Source: an uncultured Bacteroidales bacterium (GTDB taxonomy: Bacteria > Bacteroidota > Bacteroidia > Bacteroidales > Paludibacteraceae). Taken from it: a stretch of 64,000 bases of DNA. The notes beneath the pieces are model-generated. The model was not told where the DNA came from, did not search any database, and saw nothing but the letters and a program-made list of their open reading frames with translations. Position 1 is the stretch's first letter, and every line of letters begins with the position of its first letter. Where the stretch lies: contig CAMNCW010000036.1 in NCBI GenBank assembly GCA_946534715.1, forward strand, positions 19,820 to 83,819, written 5' to 3'. Shown here piece by piece: positions 57,680 to 64,000 of the stretch. The position numbers and the translations under genes were made by a program.

Positions 57680-57682
57680 ATA

Positions 57683-57961
57683 TTAGAGCTTTTTAAATTC
57701 ATCTTTGATGGTACTCGCAGGCCGGAATACCACTTGGTTTTTACTGGGGATAACGTTTCTCTCTCCGGTTCTCGGATGAACGATCACGCGGGCATTGCGC
57801 TCTTTGATTTCCAACGAGCCCAAACCCTGTAACTGAACCGCCTTACCCGACATCAGACTCTCGCGGATAATAGCGTTTGTTGTACTGAGTAAGTTTTCCG
57901 TATCTTTCTTACTCATGCCCGCCTCGGAGGCGATCATCCCTATTAATTCTTTTGTTAGCAT
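57683..57961 (-). CDS. HU family DNA-binding protein
   Basis: MLTKELIGMIASEAGMSKKDTENLLSTTNAIIRESLMSGKAVQLQGLGSLEIKERNARVIVHPRTGE; start 57961. Confidence 0.92.
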   Translation of the reverse strand: MLTKELIGMIASEAGMSKKDTENLLSTTNAIIRESLMSGKAVQLQGLGSLEIKERNARVIVHPRTGERNVIPSKNQVVFRPASTIKDEFKKL

Positions 57962-59346
57962 ATTAATTGTGAATTGTGCATTGTGCATTGTGCATTGTCA
58001 ATTATTTCTCCGTACAGGTCAAACTCCTCAGCCTTGGTGATCTTCACATCTACAAACTCTCCAATGTGCATTGTGAATTGTGCATTGTGCATTGGTATCA
58101 GCACTTCGCAATCCACTTCCGGGCTGTCGTATTGTGTCCTGCCGATAAAGTATTCACCTTCCTCGCGGTCGATGATCACGCGTTGTGTCGTTCCCACTTT
58201 CTCCGCCATCAGTTCGCCGCTTATCTGCTGCTGGATAGCCATCAGCTCTTGCACGCGCGCGTCCTTAATATCTTGCGGTATATCGTCTTTGTAGTGCTTG
58301 TTGGCGTACGTGCCCTCTTCGTCCGAGTAGGCAAAACAGCCCATTCGGTCAAAACGCATTTCTTGCACCCATTGTTTCAGTTCCTCAAAATCTTCTTCCG
58401 TCTCTCCGGGGTGTCCCACCAACAGGGTCGTCCGGATGCAAATGCCCGGCACTTGTTCGCGTATTTTCCGTATCAACGCGTCCTGTTCCGCGCGGGTGAT
58501 ATGCCGTCTCATCAGTCCCAACATATGGTCCGTACAATGTTGCAAAGCGATGTCCAAGTATTTGCACACGTTCGCGTGTCTTGCCATCACTTCCAACAAC
58601 TCCTCGGGGAAATCAGTCGGGTAAGCGTAATGTAACCGGATCCATTCCACACCCTCTATCTGTGCCATTTGGTCTATCAGTTCCGGCAACAGGTGCCGTT
58701 TTTCGAGATCTAACCCGTAACTGCTCAGATCCTGTGCGATGACATTGATCTCCTTCACGCCCTGACTCACCAGCCATCTCACTTCGTCCAATATCTCCTC
58801 CATCGGTCGGCTGGTATGTCTGCCTGTGATCAGCGGTATGGCGCAATACGAACACATCCGGTTGCATCCCTCGCTGATCTTCAGATAAGCATAGTGTCTC
58901 GGTGTCGTCAATTTCCGCTCATACGAAGCACATCCTTCCGCGGGCTTCGTCAATTTTGCCGGATAGCATCCGGCCTCAGTCCCCTCTCCTTGGGAGAGGG
59001 TTAGGGTGAGGTTTTCAAAATCGAATTTTCCAAAATATTCATCCACTTCCGGCAGTTCTTCCTCCAGTTCCGCGCGATACCGTTCGCTCAGGCAGCCCAT
59101 GACGATCAGTTTCCGCAGTTTGCCTTTTTTCTTCCGTTCCGCCATTTGGAGGATCATGTTGATACTCTCCTCCTTGGCGTCGCCGATGAATCCGCACGTG
59201 TTGATCACGCACACTTCGCCTTTGGGCTCTTCGGGGTCATGCACACATCGCCAGCCTGCCGCCTCCAACTGCCGCATCACGCGCTCTGCATCCACTAAGT
59301 TCTTCGAGCACCCTAACGTTATAAAATCTACTACGCCTTTCTGCAT
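57955..59346 (-). CDS. rimO: Ribosomal protein S12 methylthiotransferase RimO, with repeat insertions
   Basis: FITLGCSKNLVDAERVMRQL, INTCGFIGDAKEESIN, YAYLKISEGCNRMCSYCAIPLITGRHTSRPMEEI. Confidence 0.96.
   Translation of the reverse strand: MQKGVVDFITLGCSKNLVDAERVMRQLEAAGWRCVHDPEEPKGEVCVINTCGFIGDAKEESINMILQMAERKKKGKLRKLIVMGCLSERYRAELEEELPEVDEYFGKFDFENLTLTLSQGEGTEAGCYPAKLTKPAEGCASYERKLTTPRHYAYLKISEGCNRMCSYCAIPLITGRHTSRPMEEILDEVRWLVSQGVKEINVIAQDLSSYGLDLEKRHLLPELIDQMAQIEGVEWIRLHYAYPTDFPEELLEVMARHANVCKYLDIALQHCTDHMLGLMRRHITRAEQDALIRKIREQVPGICIRTTLLVGHPGETEEDFEELKQWVQEMRFDRMGCFAYSDEEGTYANKHYKDDIPQDIKDARVQELMAIQQQISGELMAEKVGTTQRVIIDREEGEYFIGRTQYDSPEVDCEVLIPMHNAQFTMHIGEFVDVKITKAEEFDLYGEIIDNAQCTMHNSQLIC
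57964..58094. repeat. Two heptameric arrays at the 3' end of rimO
   Basis: attgtgaattgtgcattgtgcattgtgcattgtcaatt (57964-58003) and caatgtgcattgtgaattgtgcattgtgcattgg (58061-58094). Confidence 0.92.
58981..59013. repeat. GC-rich hairpin element inside rimO
   Basis: cccctctccttgggagagggttagggtgaggtt; encodes NLTLTLSQGEG. Confidence 0.88.
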
Positions 59347-59350
59347 ACTT

Positions 59351-59391
59351 CTTCTCCCTCCCCTGATGGGAGGGTCGGGGAGGGGTTCTTT
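59351..59391. repeat. GC-rich hairpin element between recQ and rimO
   Basis: cttctccctcccctgatgggagggtcggggaggggttcttt. Confidence 0.85.
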
Positions 59392-61600
59392 AATTTCCCA
59401 AGTCGCAATGGAACTTCAGCCGCACGAGCCGCACATGCATCTCGTCGTAGTAGTCTTCGCCTAATTCCTCCATCGCCTTTTGGATATTATCATCGTCGGC
59501 GTTCTTGAAATAATTGTATATGTCGGCTTCCTCGTCCGGATCTACCACTTCTTTGATGAAATAATTGATGTTGATCTTCGTTCCGCTGAACACAATCGCC
59601 TCCAATTCGTCCATCATCTCTTCCATGGACATACCGTTGCTCTCTGCCAAGTCGTCGAGGTCCACACGCCGGTCGATCGCCTGAATGATCTGTTTCTTGC
59701 GGGTGCTCTTCTTGGCTACCGTACGGATACGCATATCGTCCGGGCGGATGATCTCGTTTTCGTCCACGTATTCCTTGATCACGCGCAGGAACTCGTCGCC
59801 GTAACGTTTCGCCTTAGCCACACCCACACCCGGAATGAGCAGCAACTCATCCATCGTGATAGGATAGGTGGTAGCCATCGCTTCCAGACTCGGGTCCTGG
59901 AAAATAACGAACGGCGGCACTTCGCTCTTCTTTGCTACCTTGCGGCGTATATCTTTCAAGATCGAGAACAGCACTTCGTCCGCGGCAGCACAGGTAGCTC
60001 CTGCGCCGTCCATCAGATCCTCATCCTCGTCATGTACCTCTATCGGCACTTCGAATTTACCCGGCTTGCGGATGAATTTCGTACCTTCCTTGGTCAACTT
60101 CAAATCGCCGTATGAATCGACATCCTTTGTGATCATGCCGACCAGCAATGCTTGCCTCAAAATGGCATGCAGCGTGCTCTCCTCCTCGTCACTCGCAGCG
60201 CCGAAGTTCTCCAATTCGTCGTGGTGATAACTCATCACTTCCGCGGTCTGGTTGCCGTGCAGAATATCTACAATATGCTCCGCTTTGTGCTTCTCGTTCA
60301 CTTGCTGGATGGTCTCCAATGCCAACTGCAGCAACTCGCTCGCATCTACTTTCTTGTACGTCTTGCGGCAGTTGTCGCAGTTACCGCATTTCTCCTCGTT
60401 GTATTCCTCGCCGAAGTAGTGCAGCAGCAGTTTCCGCCGGCAGATTGTACTCTCCGCATAGCTCTGCGTCTCAAACAGCAACTGGTTGCCGATGCCGATC
60501 TCTTTCGGCGTCTTGTCTTTCTGGAAACGGCGCAAACGCTCGATGTCGTCCGGGCTGTAGAAACAGAGGCAGTAACCCTCGCCGCCGTCACGGCCTGCGC
60601 GACCTGTCTCCTGATAATAGCCCTCCAGACTCTTCGGAATGTCGTAATGTACCACAAACCGCACATCCGGCTTGTCGATACCCATACCGAAAGCGATGGT
60701 GGCTACAATCACCTGGCATTCTTCCATCAGGAACGCATCCTGGTTTGCGCTTCGCGTTGCTGCATCCATGCCGGCGTGATAGGCTCTCGCACTAATACCG
60801 TTCACTTGCAGCACTTGTGCCAAGTCTTCCACTTCCTTGCGCGCGAGACAATATACTATACCGCTTTTTCCTTCCATCCCGCGGATGAAACGGACTAAGT
60901 CTTTATCTACGTCAGCCGTCTTTGGGCGTACTTCGTAATACAGGTTCGGGCGGTTGAAACTGCTCTTGAACACCGTTGCGTCCGGCATCCCTAAGTTCTT
61001 CTGAATGTCCTTCTGCACTTTCGGCGTAGCCGTAGCCGTCAACGCGATGATCGGCGCTTTGCCGATACGTTGTACCATACTGCGGATCTGGCTGTACTCC
61101 GGACGGAAATCGTGACCCCATTCCGAGATACAATGTGCCTCATCTACGGCGTAGAAACTGATCTTCACGCCTTGCAGGAAGTCCACGTTCTCTGCTTTCT
61201 GCAAACTCTCGGGTGCCAAATACAGCAACTTCGTCTTGCCGGATAATACATCCTCTTTGACCGCTGCTATCTCCGGCCTGCTCAAACTCGAGTTGATGAA
61301 ATGTGCCACGCCTTCTACCTCCGAGTAGTTGCGCATGGCATCCACTTGGTTTTTCATCAATGCGATCAGAGGCGAGATAACAATCGCCATACCGTCCATA
61401 ATCAGCGACGGTAACTGGAAACAAAGACTCTTACCGCCGCCGGTTGGCATCAGTACGAATGTGTCTTTTCCTTCCATTACGTTTCTGATAATGGCTTCTT
61501 GGTTGCCTTTGAACGTATTAAATCCGAAATACGTTTGCAGCGCCCCAACTAATTCCTCATGTGTTATATCCATAATTTTTTCGTATATTCCTTTTGTCAT
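59390..61600 (-). CDS. recQ: RecQ family ATP-dependent DNA helicase
   Basis: LMPTGGGKSLCFQLPSLI, DEAHCISEWGHDFRPEY, VRFVVHYDIPKSLEGYYQETGRAGRDG, HRDC. Likely ATG at 61600 (or 61573), not 61819. Confidence 0.95.
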   Translation of the reverse strand: MTKGIYEKIMDITHEELVGALQTYFGFNTFKGNQEAIIRNVMEGKDTFVLMPTGGGKSLCFQLPSLIMDGMAIVISPLIALMKNQVDAMRNYSEVEGVAHFINSSLSRPEIAAVKEDVLSGKTKLLYLAPESLQKAENVDFLQGVKISFYAVDEAHCISEWGHDFRPEYSQIRSMVQRIGKAPIIALTATATPKVQKDIQKNLGMPDATVFKSSFNRPNLYYEVRPKTADVDKDLVRFIRGMEGKSGIVYCLARKEVEDLAQVLQVNGISARAYHAGMDAATRSANQDAFLMEECQVIVATIAFGMGIDKPDVRFVVHYDIPKSLEGYYQETGRAGRDGGEGYCLCFYSPDDIERLRRFQKDKTPKEIGIGNQLLFETQSYAESTICRRKLLLHYFGEEYNEEKCGNCDNCRKTYKKVDASELLQLALETIQQVNEKHKAEHIVDILHGNQTAEVMSYHHDELENFGAASDEEESTLHAILRQALLVGMITKDVDSYGDLKLTKEGTKFIRKPGKFEVPIEVHDEDEDLMDGAGATCAAADEVLFSILKDIRRKVAKKSEVPPFVIFQDPSLEAMATTYPITMDELLLIPGVGVAKAKRYGDEFLRVIKEYVDENEIIRPDDMRIRTVAKKSTRKKQIIQAIDRRVDLDDLAESNGMSMEEMMDELEAIVFSGTKININYFIKEVVDPDEEADIYNYFKNADDDNIQKAMEELGEDYYDEMHVRLVRLKFHCDLGN

Positions 61601-61703
61601 CTTCTCTTCCCCCTTTAGGGCGGGTGAAGGGCTTTGCCCGATCGAGCGTCCAAAGGACGGTCGTAGAACAAAGTGAGGGGGTCTTTCCCTTTTCCTCAAT
61701 TTG

Positions 61704-61807
61704 GCTGCAAAGATACAACAAATTTTGCACATATGCAAGCGTTCGGGCATTTTTTTTGAAAAAAAAAGCGATTTATCGCGATTATTAGTATGTCGAACGG
61801 TTATTGG
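61704..61807. repeat. ~100-bp direct repeat, copy A (second copy at 63897-64000)
   Basis: gctgcaaagatacaacaaattttgcacatatgcaagcgttcgggcattttttt(t)gaaaaaaaa(a)gcgatttatcgcg(a)attattag shared, then partial similarity. Confidence 0.92.
61708..61738 (-). promoter_or_regulatory. Bacteroidota-type promoter of recQ, inside a direct repeat
   Basis: Minus strand: TTGCATATGTGCAAAATTTGTTGTATCTTTGCA. Confidence 0.7.
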
Positions 61808-61890
61808 GAGCTTGCTCACAGATAATTGTCCGGCATACTAATAAGCAGGGACGTTTGTCCCTTTTTTCAAAAAAAAATGCCCGCCCTTGC
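61735..61890. repeat. Long imperfect inverted repeat (~65-bp arms, ~25-bp loop)
   Basis: Reverse complement of 61824-61890 (gcaagggcgggcatttttttttgaaaaaa...ttattagtatgccggac) matches 61735-61799 (gcaagcgttcgggcattttttttgaaaaaa...ttattagtatgtcgaac). Confidence 0.8.
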
Positions 61891-62140
61891 TTATGTTCAG
61901 CAAAATGCGAAAGTATTTTCGGAGGATTCCTTGTTTGCTTTGCAAATAAGGGCGTGCCGAAGTACTACAAATTTTGCATATATGCCCGCCCTTGCTTATG
62001 TCCGGCAAAATGCGAAAGTATTTTCGGCGGGTGGAGAAGCCAATTGACTTTTGGCTTCGAAAAGGGAAGGCTGTCGGGGAGACAAAGCTGACCGAGAATT
62101 GCGGGAGGGCCGAAGTACTACAAATTTCCCATATACGCAA
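61877..62140. repeat. Internal duplications downstream of the palindrome
   Basis: atgcccgcccttgcttatgt(t/c)c(a/g)gcaaaatgcgaaagtattttcgg at 61877 and 61982; gccgaagtactacaaattt near 61956 and 62109. Confidence 0.85.
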
Positions 62141-62226
62141 TTATTTTTTTCTTTTCGTTCACAAAGGAAACAAAGGACACAAATTATTTCTTTAAGTCAA
62201 AAATTACCAAAAATGTTCTTTCATTT

Positions 62227-63228
62227 TCACTCCCGAAACCGTTCCTCCAATTCCTTCATTCTTGCTATTAATTGCTCAAAGGGCAACTTCTCCCCGTAGA
62301 TCATAGTTCCGCTCATCCGCTGATAATCTTCTTTCCATTCACGCATCCAGCGTTCCGGCGGCGTAAGGCACAACTCCGCGCGCATATGTTCATTATAATC
62401 TACTCCCGCCATCGCGGTAAAAGCCATCCGATGCTGACGAATATGCTCCCATAATGCATCATCCTTCACCGCCGCTATTGCAAACGGCTTATCCATCATT
62501 CGCTCTATGTCATACAAGTGCCGGCTCCTGCGGTTGGCCGACAATGACTCGCGCTCAATAGAGAACAACTCATGCAGCAGAAATACCTTCTCCAAGAATG
62601 TCTTTTGCGGAGCAGCTACGCTAATCGCTACATTCTTATAATCCTCTACCGGCAACACTTCCGATACCATACTGCGGCATATAATCTCCTCCGTCGGCTC
62701 TATCAACGAACGAGCACCCACTTCCAATTTCACTACTGGCTGCACGTACGATATGGAACTTTCTTCGTATAAACTGCGGTAATACAGACTGATCACGCGC
62801 GGTTCGGGATATGTACCGTCACCCTCGCCATCCGGCTGTACTTCCAACCGGCACTCACCCGATAAACCTGCATCGTCCAACGCCTGCTGCAACCACCCGG
62901 CTAACTCTTGAGCTACAAACAACGACGAATGCTTGCGCAAACTCTTGATCTGCTTCTTCGTCGGCAAATCCGTCAGTCCGAAATAAGCAGGATTGATAGC
63001 CAAGTCAATATCCTCCGAAAAACGCTCTATTAGGTTCCATCCCTTGCTCAAACTCGTTCCTCCCTTGAATACCAACTGATCCGCAATCTCCAGATCAAAC
63101 ACGATGTTCAATATTTGGCTCACCCACCAATCTTTCTCTATAATCGGCTCGGGCAATCCCTTTTTCTGAGCGGTCAGCAAAAAGGCCTGACGACGCTGCT
63201 CGTCTGTGTATTTCAAAAATGCAACCAT
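62227..63228 (-). CDS. AbiEii-family nucleotidyltransferase toxin (type IV TA)
   Basis: IIEKDWWVSQILNIVFDLEIADQLVFKGGTSLSKGWNLIERFSEDIDLAI. Confidence 0.93.
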   Translation of the reverse strand: MVAFLKYTDEQRRQAFLLTAQKKGLPEPIIEKDWWVSQILNIVFDLEIADQLVFKGGTSLSKGWNLIERFSEDIDLAINPAYFGLTDLPTKKQIKSLRKHSSLFVAQELAGWLQQALDDAGLSGECRLEVQPDGEGDGTYPEPRVISLYYRSLYEESSISYVQPVVKLEVGARSLIEPTEEIICRSMVSEVLPVEDYKNVAISVAAPQKTFLEKVFLLHELFSIERESLSANRRSRHLYDIERMMDKPFAIAAVKDDALWEHIRQHRMAFTAMAGVDYNEHMRAELCLTPPERWMREWKEDYQRMSGTMIYGEKLPFEQLIARMKELEERFRE

Positions 63229-63231
63229 AAT

Positions 63232-63843
63232 TTAGCTATTATCTATCGCCTCCATCGCGATTGTTTGTACCCAATCCGGCATCAGTGCCAAATCGTGCTG
63301 AATGCTATGTCTGTCCTCTTTCTGCAATAGGGCTAATACATGCGCCTTCTGCTCCTCTGTCAGATGCTCCCTTCCAATCTCCTTCAGCGCAAAGGTTACC
63401 AGCATCGCAGTCCTGTTCTGAAAGGCAATATTCCGCAAAGCAGTATGCACAAACTGCATCGTATGACCATCTGCCAACTCAATACTCCTTGTCCGACCGC
63501 TCGTCAGATATACAAACCGCATTGGTAACTGCTCCGATAGTCCTAACCGGTTCAACGCATGAACACCCGTCGGAACGATCTTAGCCCGCTCTTTCTTTGC
63601 TATCGCATTGGCTATATCGTCATACGATGGTGGCAAATAACCCGTGCCCCAAACCTTGTCTTTCTTCGGATAGCAATATATCCCGCGAGAAACCCGAACC
63701 ACGTGACCTTGTTTCTCTAATTGTTCTAATGCTTTTTGCACCCTTTTGGGATTCGAATAGTGCGCATAATCGTCCTTTGTGAACACCACACCCCTGCCGC
63801 GTTTTTTCAAACTCGTTAATATATCATTATCAACACTTTCCAT
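63232..63843 (-). CDS. AbiEi-like antitoxin (DUF6088-type)
   Basis: RGRGVVFTKDDYAHYSNPKRVQKALEQLEKQGHVVRVSRGIYCYPKKDKVWG; immediately upstream of abiEii; likely ATG at 63843. Confidence 0.88.
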   Translation of the reverse strand: MESVDNDILTSLKKRGRGVVFTKDDYAHYSNPKRVQKALEQLEKQGHVVRVSRGIYCYPKKDKVWGTGYLPPSYDDIANAIAKKERAKIVPTGVHALNRLGLSEQLPMRFVYLTSGRTRSIELADGHTMQFVHTALRNIAFQNRTAMLVTFALKEIGREHLTEEQKAHVLALLQKEDRHSIQHDLALMPDWVQTIAMEAIDNS

Positions 63844-63896
63844 ACTATTTTTCTCCTGAATTTTTTCGCTAATTTGTATATATATTTGCGAAAATC

Positions 63897-64000
63897 GCTG
63901 CAAAGATACAACAAATTTTGCACATATGCAAGCGTTCGGGCATTTTTTTGAAAAAAAAGCGATTTATCGCGAATTATTAGGATATAGGACGGCTGTCGGG
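63897..64000. repeat. ~100-bp direct repeat, copy B (runs to window edge)
   Basis: Near-identical to 61704-61807. Confidence 0.92.
63901..63931 (-). promoter_or_regulatory. Bacteroidota-type promoter of abiEi, inside direct repeat copy B
   Basis: Same TTGCATATGTG...TATCTTTGCA sequence as the recQ promoter. Confidence 0.72.

Noticed and set aside
60148-60898. Long plus-strand ORFs over recQ
   Set aside because: Antisense shadows of the RecQ coding frame.
61600-61819. N-terminal 73-aa extension of RecQ in the ORF track
   Set aside because: Covers the promoter, a repeat element and non-homologous peptide; normal start is at 61600 or 61573.
62227-63843. AbiE pair as part of a prophage or ICE
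   Set aside because: No integrase, transposase, relaxase or phage structural gene in the window; only short flanking repeats.
1-64000. tRNA, rRNA or obvious riboswitch genes
   Set aside because: Intergenic regions were read and no convincing cloverleaf or conserved riboswitch core was recognised; a tRNAscan/Infernal run would be decisive.

Overview
The window is Bacteroidota-like chromosomal DNA, probably Bacteroidales. Supporting signs are SusC/SusD, T9SS-type C-terminal tails, GldG and TTTG/TAnnTTTG promoters. I support about 50 protein-coding genes and no rRNA, tRNA or CRISPR array. Left to right: (i) the 3' part of a YfhO-like membrane protein and three glycosyltransferases; (ii) a minus-strand GtrA/GtrB-like glycan-modification cassette carrying deoxysugar genes (NDP-hexose 2,3-dehydratase, Gfo/Idh reductase, SDR); (iii) MerR, MltD-like, DUF5683, ParB, ParA, GT9; (iv) a DUF4861 protein and KduI; (v) PorT-like, LysM/PBP, GldG, a SurA/PpiC PPIase, NrnA-like DHH and TrmH/SpoU; (vi) a Sus-like locus with a PBP-TM-AraC regulator, MFS transporter, SusC, SusD and a CBM-like surface protein; (vii) glucosaminidase, DUF721, MutS2, a metallophosphoesterase, a BspA-like LRR protein and a PL9-like protein; (viii) a polysaccharide cluster, ABC-F, WecA-like, CapD-like, UvrA, an HU-TM-LysM fusion, HU, RimO and RecQ; (ix) an AbiEi/AbiEii toxin-antitoxin pair. 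The main unusual signal is a dense invasion by several classes of short repeats: heptameric (7-bp) arrays of CAATNNN type, GC-rich hairpin elements (CTCTCCCCCTCTGAGAGGGGG...) and 10/11-bp-period arrays. These occur between genes and also in frame inside genes (trmH has four, nrnA three, rimO three, plus gldG, the AraC-fusion regulator, ABC-F and MFS), and in places they supply start or stop codons. Other leading observations: the AbiE module lies between ~100-bp direct repeats that carry the recQ/abiEi promoter and belong to a long palindrome; an HU-TM-LysM protein could tether DNA to the cell wall; a T9SS-like tail and a signal peptide are encoded in two frames of the same 71 bp.
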